Shown: piece by piece, positions 26,115 to 35,327 of the stretch | How positions within the stretch are numbered: position 1 is the first letter of the stretch | Layout: every line of letters begins with the position of its first letter | Assembly (NCBI GenBank): GCA_963668595.1 | Contig: OY764876.1 | Location: forward strand, 1,302,001 to 1,366,000 | Direction: 5' to 3' | DNA from: GWE2-42-39 sp963668595 | Lineage (GTDB): Bacteria > Bacteroidota > Bacteroidia > Bacteroidales > Prolixibacteraceae | Length of the DNA: 64,000 bases | Notes under the pieces: model-generated | Seen by the model: only the letters and a program-made list of their open reading frames with translations | The model's database searches: none | What the model was told of the DNA's origin: nothing | Program-made: the position numbers and the translations under genes

Positions 26115-27347
26115 ATGCATACCATTACCGAACGTTTTATACGCTATGCGCGTATTTACAGCACTTCCGACCCGTATAGTGAATCGTTTCCCAGCACCGA
26201 CCGGCAACTCGCATTTGCCCGTGAGCTGGAGATAGAACTTAAGCAAATAGGACTTTCAGATGTAAAGCTGGACAAAAACGGGTACCTGACAGCAACATTA
26301 CCAGCCAATACCAATCAAGTTACTCCAGTAATTGGCTTCATTGCCCACATGGATACAAGTCCCGATTTCTCGGGAGAAAATGTGTGTCCTCAAATTATTA
26401 AAAACTATACGGGCGGCGACATTATACTGAATAAGCAAGAAGATATTTTTCTCAGCATTCAAAAATTCCCGGAAATTCAGCAATACATCGGGCAAGATAT
26501 TATTGTAACCAATGGAAAAACACTGTTGGGAGCCGACGACAAAGCAGGAATTGCTGAAATTGTTTCGGCCATGGAATTTCTGCTGACTCATCCGGAAATT
26601 AAACACGGCAAAGTTCGTATTTGTTTCACTCCTGACGAAGAGGTAGGCAAAGGTGCAGATCACTTTGATGTAGCAAACTTCGGAGCCGATTTTGCCTACA
26701 CGCTTGACGGTGGTGAAATAGGAGAACTGGAATACGAAAATTTCAATGCGGCCGCAGCTGTGGTTACAGTAAAAGGACGCAGTGTACATCCGGGATATGC
26801 CAAAAACAAAATGATTAACGCCATCGTAGCAGCCAATCATATTGTCAACTATTTACCTGCAGGACAACGCCCGGAACATACCGAACAATACGAAGGATTT
26901 TACCATATTACATCATTTACCGGCTCGGTAAGTGAAGCCAGAGTAGAAATAATTATTCGCGATCACGATCGTAAGAAATTCGAAAACCGCAAAAAATTTC
27001 TAAAAGAATGCTGTTCTCTGATTAATCTGAAATATGGAGAAGAAGTTGTAAAACTTCAGATGGAAGATCAGTACTACAACATGAAGGAAAAGATTAAACC
27101 AGTGAAATATGTGGTTGATCTGGCTGAACTGGCCATGAAAGAAGTCGGGGTTCAACCCAAAATAAAAGCGATACGGGGAGGCACCGATGGAGCACGACTT
27201 TCGTACATGGGGCTTCCGTGTCCGAATATTTTCGCTGGTGGTCACAATTTCCATGGTCCATACGAATATTTGCCAATTCCATCCATGCAAAAAGCCATGG
27301 AAGTAATTATCAAAATTTGTGAACTAACAGCCAAATCTAAATTTTGA
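26115..27347 (+). CDS. pepT: peptidase T (tripeptide aminopeptidase)
   Basis: A 410-residue M20 metallopeptidase that removes the N-terminal residue of tripeptides. Zinc-binding and catalytic motifs are clear: IAHMDTSPDFSGENV, LLGADDKAGIAEI, FTPDEEVGKGADHFD, YTLDGGEIGELEYENF and GGTDGARLSYMGLPCPN with a final GGHNFHGPYE. Length and motifs match PepT of enterobacteria. It is cytoplasmic, with no signal peptide, and starts 4 bases after the hypothetical gene. Confidence 0.95.
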   Translation: MHTITERFIRYARIYSTSDPYSESFPSTDRQLAFARELEIELKQIGLSDVKLDKNGYLTATLPANTNQVTPVIGFIAHMDTSPDFSGENVCPQIIKNYTGGDIILNKQEDIFLSIQKFPEIQQYIGQDIIVTNGKTLLGADDKAGIAEIVSAMEFLLTHPEIKHGKVRICFTPDEEVGKGADHFDVANFGADFAYTLDGGEIGELEYENFNAAAAVVTVKGRSVHPGYAKNKMINAIVAANHIVNYLPAGQRPEHTEQYEGFYHITSFTGSVSEARVEIIIRDHDRKKFENRKKFLKECCSLINLKYGEEVVKLQMEDQYYNMKEKIKPVKYVVDLAELAMKEVGVQPKIKAIRGGTDGARLSYMGLPCPNIFAGGHNFHGPYEYLPIPSMQKAMEVIIKICELTAKSKF

Positions 27348-27403
27348 ATTGTAAATTCTGAATTATAAAGTTTGGAATTTGAATCTTTATAATTTTATAA
27401 ATT

Positions 27404-28726
27404 ATGCTGGAATCATTTCTGAAATATATACAGGAAGAAAGACTATTCGACTCGGGGCAGAAAATTTTGCTCGCCGTTAGCGGAGGCCTCGATTCGATGG
27501 TTATGCTGCATCTGTTTCGTAAAACCGGATTCCATTTTTCTGTCGCTCATTGCAATTTTCAGCTTCGCGGAGACGAATCCGATGGAGATGAACAATTTGT
27601 CAGAAACTATTGCGACCAACACAACATTCAGCTTTTTGTAAAACAATTCGACACAACCGAATATGCGCAACAGGAAGGTATTTCCATAGAAATGGCAGCA
27701 CGCGACCTTCGCTACGAATGGTTTCGCGAACTGATGCAACAACATCATTTCGACCGGTTGGCAACAGCCCATCACCAGGACGATGTGCTTGAAACATTTT
27801 TCATCAACCTTGCGCGTGGCACTGGCATTCGCGGTTTATCGGGCATCAAAGCCATCAACGGAAATATTATTCGTCCCATTCTTTTTGCCGACCGATTAAG
27901 TCTGCGCAACTACGCAGCACTGTACCAAATAGATTGCCGTGAAGACTCGACGAATAGCGACACCAGTATTCGCCGGAATTTTATCCGTCACCGGATTATC
28001 CCAATGCTTGACGAATTCAATGCTTCGTTTCGGGCCAATTTATCGAAAACAGTAGCTCATCTTGAAGAAAGCGAGCAGCTTTTCGATCTGAAAATAAATG
28101 AGATCAGACATGCTGTTATTTCGCAAAGTGGCACACAGGAAATCATCGATATTGAAAGACTTCGTCATTATCCGGCCCTTCGAACCGTACTTTTTGAGTT
28201 GCTTCGCGACAAAAACTTCTCGTCAGAACAAATTGATGGCATTCTTGCGTCTTTAACCGCCGATTCAGGTAAAAAATTTTACTCCCCCACTCACCGACTG
28301 ATAAAAGATCGCGAAGAACTCATTGTTACCGAAATTAAAGATTCGGAACAAGAACTTTTTTATATCGAATCGGATTGCAAAACGATCAAACATCCGATTT
28401 CGCTTCATTTTGAAATCATCCAAAATGATTCCGATTTTTCACTCTCGAAGAAACAGTTGGTGGCTGATTTCGATTTCGAAAAGCTCGAATTTCCGCTAAT
28501 CCTTCGACGCTGGAACGAAGGCGAATACTTCCAACCTCTTGGAATGAGTGGATTTAAGAAGCTCAGCGACTTTTTTATCGATCAGAAATATTCGATTCCA
28601 GAAAAAGAAAACACATGGATACTTGCCAGCGGAAACAAAATTGTTTGGATTGTTGGCAAACGTATCGACAATCGGTTTAAAGTAACAGCAGAAACAGAAC
28701 GGGTTTTCAGAATTTCACTGTTTTAA
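27404..28726 (+). CDS. tilS: tRNA(Ile)-lysidine synthase
   Basis: A 440-residue enzyme attaching lysine to C34 of tRNA-Ile(CAU), which changes AUG reading to AUA. The PP-loop ATP site is AVSGGLDSMVMLHL, followed by VAHCNFQLRGDESDGDEQFV and ATAHHQDDVLETFFINLARG. The C-terminal TilS domain is present (LRRWNEGEYFQPLGM, KKLSDFFIDQKYS). It is essential in most bacteria. The upstream 55 bases are an imperfect AT-rich repeat similar in texture to the one before speB. Confidence 0.95.
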   Translation: MLESFLKYIQEERLFDSGQKILLAVSGGLDSMVMLHLFRKTGFHFSVAHCNFQLRGDESDGDEQFVRNYCDQHNIQLFVKQFDTTEYAQQEGISIEMAARDLRYEWFRELMQQHHFDRLATAHHQDDVLETFFINLARGTGIRGLSGIKAINGNIIRPILFADRLSLRNYAALYQIDCREDSTNSDTSIRRNFIRHRIIPMLDEFNASFRANLSKTVAHLEESEQLFDLKINEIRHAVISQSGTQEIIDIERLRHYPALRTVLFELLRDKNFSSEQIDGILASLTADSGKKFYSPTHRLIKDREELIVTEIKDSEQELFYIESDCKTIKHPISLHFEIIQNDSDFSLSKKQLVADFDFEKLEFPLILRRWNEGEYFQPLGMSGFKKLSDFFIDQKYSIPEKENTWILASGNKIVWIVGKRIDNRFKVTAETERVFRISLF

Positions 28727-28845
28727 CACTCCCCCTTTCTCTTCATTCAAAAAAAATGATGTTTTTTGCTGATGTTTTGTAACCGGCTAAAACTTGTTGC
28801 GTCATAGCACTGAAAACAGAAAAAATTCACTTAAAATTTTTAGTT

Positions 28846-29181
28846 ATGCAAGAAGGAATTATTATCCCGGTCGCTTTTTTTCTCTCCATGTTTGGCATCC
28901 TATACGTCTATTTCTCGACACGCAACAAAGAACGTTTAGCCATGATTGAAAAAGGCTTTGATCCAATTAAATTTAAGGCAAAACCAGAAAATGCCGGAAT
29001 GAATACACTCAAATGGAGTTTACTGATGATCGGCGTTGCAATCGGTATCTTCCTTGGTGCAATATTGGATGAATATGCTGATTTTCCGGAAGAAGCTGCC
29101 TATTTTTCATGCATCTTCCTGTTCGGCGGTTTAGGATTATTTACAGCCTATCTGATGGGGAAAAAAGAAGAAAAGAAATAA
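28846..29181 (+). CDS. DUF6249-like small membrane protein
   Basis: A 111-residue protein with three predicted membrane helices: residues about 3-22, about 60-79 and about 85-104. Between the first two is a cytoplasmic segment (RNKERLAMIEKGFDPIKF) that is the recognisable core of this small family. The tail is Lys/Glu-rich (GKKEEKK). The function is unknown. It stands alone between tilS and a convergent MscS gene and is followed by a terminator. Confidence 0.7.
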   Translation: MQEGIIIPVAFFLSMFGILYVYFSTRNKERLAMIEKGFDPIKFKAKPENAGMNTLKWSLLMIGVAIGIFLGAILDEYADFPEEAAYFSCIFLFGGLGLFTAYLMGKKEEKK

Positions 29182-29202
29182 AAAACTCCAACCTTCTGCC
29201 TG

Positions 29203-29243
29203 ATAAAATCTTCTCAAAAGCAATTTGGGAAGATTTTATTTTG
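29203..29243 (+). terminator. terminator after the DUF6249-like gene
   Basis: ATAAAATCTTC (29203-29213) pairs with GAAGATTTTAT (29229-29239), followed by a short T run. Confidence 0.6.
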
Positions 29244-29280
29244 GGGCTATTTGTCCGAACAATTAAACTTCAACAACAAT

Positions 29281-30342
29281 CTATTTCTGTTTAATATGAA
29301 CATCCCGCTGAGGAAATGGAATTTCAATTTTATTTGAACGAAAACGGGCATCAATATCAAAACGCAAATCACTTTTAATATTTTCCACACGAAAATCACT
29401 TTTAGTCCAGAAAAATAACTGAAAATCGAGCGAAGAGTCACCGAAATTCTGAAATCGCACAAACGGAGCAGGCTCTGTTTCTATCTGTTGATGCCCTGCA
29501 GCACATTCAAGCAAAATCTGCTCCACCAATCGAACATCGGAACCATAGGCGACGCCTACTTCAACATTAAAACGTGTTGATTCATCATTATTGGTCCAGT
29601 TTATAACTTTGTCGGAAGTAAATTTCGAATTCGGAATAATCATCACCACATTATCGCGGGTCAGAATTTTGGAAGCCCGAATACCTATTTCTTTCACTCT
29701 CCCAACAATTCCATCCAGCTCAACTACATCATCCACTTCAATTGAGCCATCAAAAAGAATAATTACTCCAGAAAAAATATCATTAAAAATATGCTGCAAC
29801 CCAAAGCCGATCCCTACCAGCAAAGCTGAGATACTTGCAATAACAATTGTAACATGAAAACCAAGAGAACTAAAAATTAATAAAATACCAATCATCCAGA
29901 TTAGATACTTCACAATTTGCATCAATGATTTTCCTCGCCCTTTATCGAGTTTTTGAGCCAAAATTCGTTCATCCATCCAATATTCAATCACGAATACAAG
30001 AATTCGGAGAAAAAGAAAAATGAATATCGCCACAAACAAATTCTGTACAGTGATGGAAAGTTTGTCTCCACTTTTAAAAATCACATAATCCAACACCCGA
30101 CGGACAGGCAAACCCATTAAGCCAATCACAATCGAAAAAAATGCGACAAAACTCAGCCATCCGGTAATACTCCGAATGAACCTTAAAATGCGCCGGCTTA
30201 TCGTTTTTCTGGAAAAATGGGCAATAATTAGCAAACGAAATGCAATAATTATTAGCAATAACAACACAGCCACCAGCAGATTAGCAACCGTAAAATTGTG
30301 CTCGTAAAAAGAAAACAGTACCAGTTTTAAAAATTCGCTCAT
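29281..30342 (-). CDS. MscS-family mechanosensitive channel
   Basis: A 353-residue inner-membrane channel with about five transmembrane helices in the first 190 residues. The last is the pore helix of MscS proteins (ISALLVGIGFGLQHIFNDIFSG), followed by the beta domain (GSIEVDDVVELDGIVGRV, ILTRDNVVMIIPNSKF) and the cytoplasmic vestibule. It opens on osmotic downshock to release solutes. It is the last gene of an operon with folP and cdaA, 3 bases behind cdaA, which ties an osmotic valve to c-di-AMP synthesis. Confidence 0.92.
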   Translation of the reverse strand: MSEFLKLVLFSFYEHNFTVANLLVAVLLLLIIIAFRLLIIAHFSRKTISRRILRFIRSITGWLSFVAFFSIVIGLMGLPVRRVLDYVIFKSGDKLSITVQNLFVAIFIFLFLRILVFVIEYWMDERILAQKLDKGRGKSLMQIVKYLIWMIGILLIFSSLGFHVTIVIASISALLVGIGFGLQHIFNDIFSGVIILFDGSIEVDDVVELDGIVGRVKEIGIRASKILTRDNVVMIIPNSKFTSDKVINWTNNDESTRFNVEVGVAYGSDVRLVEQILLECAAGHQQIETEPAPFVRFQNFGDSSLDFQLFFWTKSDFRVENIKSDLRFDIDARFRSNKIEIPFPQRDVHIKQK

Positions 30343-30345
30343 TCG

Positions 30346-31134
30346 CTATATTGAAAATGTATATATTTTCTCCAGCTCTTTAGCCAGCGCAATAGGCGAA
30401 AGATCGCGCTGAATAATGCCATTGTGGGCCACTGATATTTTCCCCGTTTCTTCGGAAACAATAACAGCCATTGCATCGGTACTCTCGGTAACTCCAATTG
30501 CTGCACGATGCCGCAACCCCAGTTTGCCTGGCAAATCACGCCGGTCAGTAACAGGCAAAATACAACGGGCAGCCATTAGTTTATCGCCAATAATTACAAC
30601 CGCACCGTCATGTAAAGGTGTATTTTTGAAAAAAATGGTTTCGAGCAAAGCTTCCGAAATACGTGAATTAATTCTCTCGCCACTACGAATAATATCAATT
30701 AGTTCCGATTTATGAGGAATAACAATCAACACTCCCGTTTTGGTGCGTGACATATTTTCACAAGCTTTTACAATTTCCTTGATCACTTTAGCCGAATCAA
30801 CATTTGCCCGATCGGAACTAAAAATCTTTTCGAGTCCAAAAGTCCGGCTAATCTGATAATTGGTTCCCAACATCAGTAAAAACTTGCGTATTTCAGGCTG
30901 AAAAACAATTATTAAGGCCAGCACCCCAACTCCAATAAACTGTCCCATGATGGTTCCCATCAGTTCCATATTGAGAGCTTTTACCAGCAACCAGAACAGA
31001 TAGATGAAGAAAAATCCTAAAAAAATATTGAAGGCAACGGTGCCTTTTATCAGCATAAAAAGCTGATAAAGGATAAACGCTACCAGCAGAATATCAAGAA
31101 TATCAAGAAAACGTATTGTGATAAACAGGCTCAT
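30346..31134 (-). CDS. cdaA: diadenylate cyclase CdaA
   Basis: A 262-residue membrane enzyme making cyclic di-AMP from two ATP. Three N-terminal hydrophobic helices are followed by the DAC domain, with the catalytic DGA (NTPLHDGAVVI) and RHR (LGLRHRAAIGV) motifs and the late EETGKISVAHNG. The start overlaps the folP stop as ATGA, so translation is probably coupled. The usual firmicute neighbours CdaR and GlmM are absent; the folP-cdaA pairing is typical of Bacteroidota. Confidence 0.95.
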   Translation of the reverse strand: MSLFITIRFLDILDILLVAFILYQLFMLIKGTVAFNIFLGFFFIYLFWLLVKALNMELMGTIMGQFIGVGVLALIIVFQPEIRKFLLMLGTNYQISRTFGLEKIFSSDRANVDSAKVIKEIVKACENMSRTKTGVLIVIPHKSELIDIIRSGERINSRISEALLETIFFKNTPLHDGAVVIIGDKLMAARCILPVTDRRDLPGKLGLRHRAAIGVTESTDAMAVIVSEETGKISVAHNGIIQRDLSPIALAKELEKIYTFSI

Positions 31135-32012
31135 TCAAGTACCGTTTCTTTAAGTTTTTTGAATATTTTAACTGCTTCAACAGCTTCTTTCACATCATGA
31201 ACACGAAGAATATCGGCTCCGCCAATCAACGACAAAGTATTGATCACCGATGTTCCGTTCAAACAATCTTCAGCTCCCTGATTGAGCAATTTCTGAATCA
31301 TTGATTTACGCGAAACACCAACCAACAATGGCAACTGAAATACCTTGAACGAATCAAGGCGATTGAGCAATTCGTAATTATTTTCCAGGGTTTTTCCAAA
31401 GCCAAAACCCGGATCAAGAATCACATCTTTTGCACCAAGTTTAGTTAAACGTTTTACTTTTTCAGTAAAAAAAGCAGAAATATCTTTGATTACATCTTCG
31501 TAAACCGGAGCTTCCTGCATGGTTGCCGGAGTTCCCTGAATATGCATCAAAATATACGGAATACCTAGTTTAGCAACTGTTTCAAACATGTGTACATCGA
31601 AATTTCCACCTGAAATATCATTTACCATGCATGGCCCACATTCTTCGATTACCCGAACAGCCACCCACGAACGATAGGTATCCACCGATAAGCGAGCCTG
31701 CGGAAAATGTTTCCGAATGGCACAAACAGCAGGCAAAAGACGATCGAGCTCAGTTTTAGTCGAAACATCCGGAGCTCCCGGACGAGTTGAAACCGCACCA
31801 ATATCGATAAAAGTAGCCCCCTGTTCCAGTATTTCGGCAGCACGAGCAACTATCTTTTTTTCGTTTTTATATTTTCCTCCATCGTAAAATGAATCCGGCG
31901 AAAGGTTCAAAATTCCCATCACAACCGGATCTTTCAAATCGATTATTTCGCCATTTAACTCAATGGTATGCTTACGCTTAAAGAAACGAGACGCAGTGGA
32001 AGTAATCAGCAT
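31131..32012 (-). CDS. folP: dihydropteroate synthase
   Basis: A 293-residue TIM-barrel folate enzyme joining p-aminobenzoate to hydroxymethyl-dihydropterin diphosphate. Family motifs: MGILNLSPDSFYDGG, IDIGAVSTRPGA, VNDISGG, ILDPGFGFGKTLENNYELL, LVGVSRKSM and the final LRVHDV. It is the target of sulfonamides. It is the first gene of the folP-cdaA-mscS operon and is divergent from the DUF1599 gene. Confidence 0.96.
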   Translation of the reverse strand: MLITSTASRFFKRKHTIELNGEIIDLKDPVVMGILNLSPDSFYDGGKYKNEKKIVARAAEILEQGATFIDIGAVSTRPGAPDVSTKTELDRLLPAVCAIRKHFPQARLSVDTYRSWVAVRVIEECGPCMVNDISGGNFDVHMFETVAKLGIPYILMHIQGTPATMQEAPVYEDVIKDISAFFTEKVKRLTKLGAKDVILDPGFGFGKTLENNYELLNRLDSFKVFQLPLLVGVSRKSMIQKLLNQGAEDCLNGTSVINTLSLIGGADILRVHDVKEAVEAVKIFKKLKETVLE

Positions 32013-32122
32013 GTTTTCTGAAATTTGGAATTATTAACAGTCGTACTTTACAAAAGTAAAATAAAACGGAACTAAGATACACATTAATTTAATACTTTTA
32101 TGCCACAAAAATGAGCTGAAGC

Positions 32123-32662
32123 ATGGAACAAACCGTTCAACAATATGAGCATGTGATTGCGATATGTCGCGATATATTCGTAAAAAAGATGACTGACTAC
32201 GGAACTGCATGGCGAATTTTACGCCCGAGTTCGCTGACCGACCAAATTTACATAAAAGCGCAACGTATCCGTAGTCTCGAAGAAAAAGGCATTAGCAAAG
32301 TGGGCGAAGGCATTCGTCCCGAATACATTGGGATTATCAATTATTGCATCATGGCTCTGATTCAGCTTGAAAAAGGCATTTCGGATAAAGAAGATTTGAG
32401 TAACGAAACAATTCTGGAACTGTACGATCAATATTTTCAGGCAACCAAAGAGCTGATGCTGGCAAAAAATCACGATTACGACGAAGCCTGGCGTAACATG
32501 CGCATGAGTTCCTACACCGATCTGATCCTCATGAAGATTAAACGTACCAAACAGATTGAGGACAACATGGGTAAAACACTTATTTCAGAAGGAATCGATG
32601 CCAATTATCAGGATATGATCAACTATTCGGTTTTTGCCATGATAAAAATTGAATTTGCCTGA
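32123..32662 (+). CDS. DUF1599 protein with two repeats
   Basis: A 179-residue cytoplasmic protein made of two similar halves, each with a (K/N)xxDYxxAWRxxR motif: KKMTDYGTAWRILRPSS (about residues 20-35) and AKNHDYDEAWRNMRMSS (about residues 112-128), each followed by a helix ending in a Tyr/Asn-rich INYCI or INYSVFAM strand. This is the DUF1599 family, sometimes labelled nucleotide-modification associated; its reaction is unknown. The gene is followed by the BT_3928-type and tpiA genes, a conserved Bacteroidales order. Confidence 0.85.
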   Translation: MEQTVQQYEHVIAICRDIFVKKMTDYGTAWRILRPSSLTDQIYIKAQRIRSLEEKGISKVGEGIRPEYIGIINYCIMALIQLEKGISDKEDLSNETILELYDQYFQATKELMLAKNHDYDEAWRNMRMSSYTDLILMKIKRTKQIEDNMGKTLISEGIDANYQDMINYSVFAMIKIEFA

Positions 32663-32724
32663 TTTTTTCATAAGCAGGAAAACATTCGGGCTCTCTGCAT
32701 GTTCCAAATCGAAAAAAAGTAACG

Positions 32725-33858
32725 ATGATGAAGCATTTACAAACGATCGCCCGCGTTTTACTGGGCCTCACTTTTGTTTTTTCCGGTTTTGTCAAAGGAA
32801 TTGATCCATGGGGATCTGCCTATAAATTCACCGACTATTTTCATTCATTTGGCTGGGAAGTTTTAAGTCCGCTTGCGCTTCCGCTGGGCATACTGCTTGC
32901 GCTGGGTGAATTTACCATTGGCGTTGCGCTCATTTTCAATTTCATGATGCGCCTTACCAGCTGGCTTGCGCTATTATTTATGGCTTTTTTTAGTGTTTTA
33001 ACTTTCTATATCGCTCTGGCAAACCCGGTTTCCGACTGTGGCTGTTTTGGCGACGCACTAAAACTCACCAACTGGCAAACATTTTATAAGAACTTGTTTT
33101 TCATTGCCCTCGCCATTTACATTTTTATAAACCGAAAACAAAAATCAGCTTGTTCATATAAATGTATTGCTCCGGGCTTAACGGGTGTTTTTGTTCTTGT
33201 CTATTTGTATCTTGTTTTCTACTCATACAATCACCTTCCAATTATTGATTTCCGCCCGTATAAAATCGGAACCAATATCCCCGAAGCAATGCAAATTCCG
33301 GAAGGAGCCCCCAAGGATATTTACGAAACAATCTTTGTATATAAAAACAAGCAAACAAAAGAAAATAAAGACTTTACAGAAGACAATTATCCATGGCAAG
33401 ATACTTTAAACTGGGAATTTGTTTCGATGGAAAAACCTCGTCTGGTACAAAAAGGCTACCAACCGCCCATTCACGATTTCATGATAATAGCCGAAAACGG
33501 CGATGATGTGAAAGATTTCTTTTTGTACGACAAAGGATACACATTTATTGTTGTGTCACAAAACCTGTCAAAAACCAATCGCGAAGCTTTTCAGAAAATC
33601 AATAAGCTAGCCGAATTTGCACGTGAAAACAAGGTTCAATTTATAGGACTGACTGCCACTGGTCGCGACGAAATAAATGCGTTTGCTGAACAATACGGAA
33701 CGAACTTCGAGTTTTTCAACTGCGATGAAATTACACTAAAAACAATTGTACGCTCAAATCCGGGATTATTATTATTAAAAGCAGGAACAATTCTGAATAA
33801 ATGGCATTTTAACGATATTCCGGAGCCTGAAGAGGTAAAAAAACAATTGAAAAAATAG
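32725..33858 (+). CDS. BT_3928 family protein (DoxX plus thioredoxin-like)
   Basis: A 377-residue inner-membrane protein. Residues about 1-140 resemble DoxX/MauE with four helices (VLLGLTFVFSGFVKGIDPWGSA split by position, LGILLALGEFTIGVAL), including a Cys pair in SDCGCFGD. A fifth helix near residue 155 is followed by a periplasmic region whose last 130 residues look thioredoxin-like (FTFIVVSQNLSKT, QFIGLTATGRDEI, NPGLLLLKAGTI) but lack a CxxC. The name comes from a Bacteroides homologue. A redox or respiratory role is possible; the function is not established. Confidence 0.8.
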   Translation: MMKHLQTIARVLLGLTFVFSGFVKGIDPWGSAYKFTDYFHSFGWEVLSPLALPLGILLALGEFTIGVALIFNFMMRLTSWLALLFMAFFSVLTFYIALANPVSDCGCFGDALKLTNWQTFYKNLFFIALAIYIFINRKQKSACSYKCIAPGLTGVFVLVYLYLVFYSYNHLPIIDFRPYKIGTNIPEAMQIPEGAPKDIYETIFVYKNKQTKENKDFTEDNYPWQDTLNWEFVSMEKPRLVQKGYQPPIHDFMIIAENGDDVKDFFLYDKGYTFIVVSQNLSKTNREAFQKINKLAEFARENKVQFIGLTATGRDEINAFAEQYGTNFEFFNCDEITLKTIVRSNPGLLLLKAGTILNKWHFNDIPEPEEVKKQLKK

Positions 33859-33880
33859 TCTGACTCAGCGTTCTGTCTTA

Positions 33881-33904
33881 AACTTAAGTTAAAAGCATGC
33901 TTTT
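33881..33904. repeat. two abutting perfect palindromes upstream of tpiA
   Basis: AACTTAAGTT (33881-33890) and AAAAGCATGCTTTT (33891-33904) are each perfect palindromes and touch each other. They lie in the 128-base gap between the BT_3928-type gene and tpiA. A weak terminator or operators are both possible. Confidence 0.55.
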
Positions 33905-33986
33905 CTGTAAAAAAGAAATGTGCTGATATGCGCGTGATTTTTTAACTTAGCAACCTTCAAAAAAAACACTTAAAAAACAACACATA

Positions 33987-34745
33987 ATGAGAAAAAAAAT
34001 AGTTGCCGGAAACTGGAAATGTAACACAACCATCCAGGAAGGTATTGAATTAGCCAAAGCTGTAAACGAATTAGTAGCTCAGGAAAATGGTAATGACGCA
34101 GTAGTAGTATTGGGAACTCCATTTACACACATCACCAGCGTTGTTGCTGCTGTAAATACAAACCGCATTGATGTTGCAGCTCAAAACTGTGCAGCCGAAG
34201 CAAAAGGTGCTTTCACTGGCGAAGTTTCAGCCGCCATGGTAAAATCAACCGGCGCAAGCTACGTTATACTTGGACACTCTGAACGTCGCGAATACTATAA
34301 CGAAACCAGTGCTATTTTGAATAAAAAAGTGGCTTTGGCTCTCGAAAACGGACTGACTCCAATTTATTGCTGCGGAGAATCTCTCGCTATCCGTGAAGCC
34401 GGAACACAAAACGACTTTGTAAAAACACAGTTAGACGAAACAATTTTCAATCTTTCAGTTGAAGATTTCTCGAAACTGGTAATTGCTTACGAACCAATCT
34501 GGGCCATCGGAACAGGTGTAACCGCAAGCACACAACAAGCTCAGGATATGCTGGCATACATCCGCAGCCTGATTGTTGACAAATTTGGCGCTGCTGTTGC
34601 CGAAGAAACTTCAATTTTGTATGGCGGAAGCTGTAATGCAAAAAATGCAGCTGAATTATTTTCACAAGCAGATATCGATGGAGGTCTGATCGGTGGAGCT
34701 TCACTGAAAGCTGAAGATTTCATCCAGATCATCAAAGGCTTCTAA
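33987..34745 (+). CDS. tpiA: triose-phosphate isomerase
   Basis: A 252-residue glycolytic TIM barrel interconverting dihydroxyacetone phosphate and glyceraldehyde 3-phosphate. Active-site residues are seen in AGNWKCN (Lys), ILGHSERREYY (His) and IAYEPIWAIGTG (Glu), with the phosphate loop YGGSCNAKNA and GGLIGGASL. Codon use is biased towards GCT/GTT forms, as expected for an abundant enzyme. It is followed by a terminator and separated by 128 bases from the gene before it. Confidence 0.97.
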   Translation: MRKKIVAGNWKCNTTIQEGIELAKAVNELVAQENGNDAVVVLGTPFTHITSVVAAVNTNRIDVAAQNCAAEAKGAFTGEVSAAMVKSTGASYVILGHSERREYYNETSAILNKKVALALENGLTPIYCCGESLAIREAGTQNDFVKTQLDETIFNLSVEDFSKLVIAYEPIWAIGTGVTASTQQAQDMLAYIRSLIVDKFGAAVAEETSILYGGSCNAKNAAELFSQADIDGGLIGGASLKAEDFIQIIKGF

Positions 34746-34768
34746 TTTTAGCAAAGCAATATATTTTG

Positions 34769-34799
34769 AAAGCCATTCCTTTCCGGGAGTGGCTTTTTG
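34769..34799 (+). terminator. tpiA terminator
   Basis: AAAGCCATTCC (34769-34779) pairs with GGGAGTGGCTTT (34785-34796), with a T run at the 3' side. The match includes one G-T pair. Confidence 0.75.
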
Positions 34800-34896
34800 C
34801 ATTTCCATCCCTCCTCTTAACAAACATTCACAAATGTCTTTCTTCTTTATCGCTGATTTTACTTTTCTTTAAGGTATAATTCAGATAACAATTACA

Positions 34897-35256
34897 ATGA
34901 AATCGATTCTACTCTGTTTAGTAACTCTGATTATGCTGAGTTTTTCAGCTTCAGCACAAAAAACATCGGCAAAATTTAAAGTCTATGGCAACTGTGGAAT
35001 GTGCGAAGAACGAATTGAAAAAGCAGCAATGGGCGTTGATGGAGTTAGCAAGGCCGACTGGTATAAAGAAACGAAGATGATGAAAGTGACTTTTGACAGT
35101 GGTAAAACAAATCTGGAAGCAATTCATCAGGCAATAGCCAACGTTGGACACGATACCGATTTAGTAACAGCCAAAGATGAAGTTTATAATTCGTTACATT
35201 CCTGTTGCTTATACGAACGCCCCAAGAATAAAAAAGAGAAAAAAGACAAAAAATAA
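34897..35256 (+). CDS. secreted heavy-metal-associated (HMA) domain protein
   Basis: A 119-residue protein with a signal peptide (cleavage after SASAQ) and one HMA ferredoxin-like domain, about residues 26-90. The metal site is GNCGMCEERIEKAA (Cys-x-x-Cys), and the rest follows the copper-chaperone pattern (VDGVSKADW, HQAIANVGHDTDLV). Close to the end is a second thiol group, HSCCLYER, then a Lys-rich tail. It probably binds copper or another soft metal in the periplasm. It is transcribed alone between two terminators. Confidence 0.85.
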   Translation: MKSILLCLVTLIMLSFSASAQKTSAKFKVYGNCGMCEERIEKAAMGVDGVSKADWYKETKMMKVTFDSGKTNLEAIHQAIANVGHDTDLVTAKDEVYNSLHSCCLYERPKNKKEKKDKK

Positions 35257-35293
35257 GACTTACCAGGAATCATTTTTATAATAGACTTTTCCG

Positions 35294-35327
35294 AAAGCCT
35301 GCCGAACAAAACGGTAGGCTTTTTTTA
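35294..35327 (+). terminator. terminator after the HMA gene
   Basis: AAAGCCTGCCG (35294-35304) pairs with CGGTAGGCTTT (35312-35322), followed by TTTT. Confidence 0.85.
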
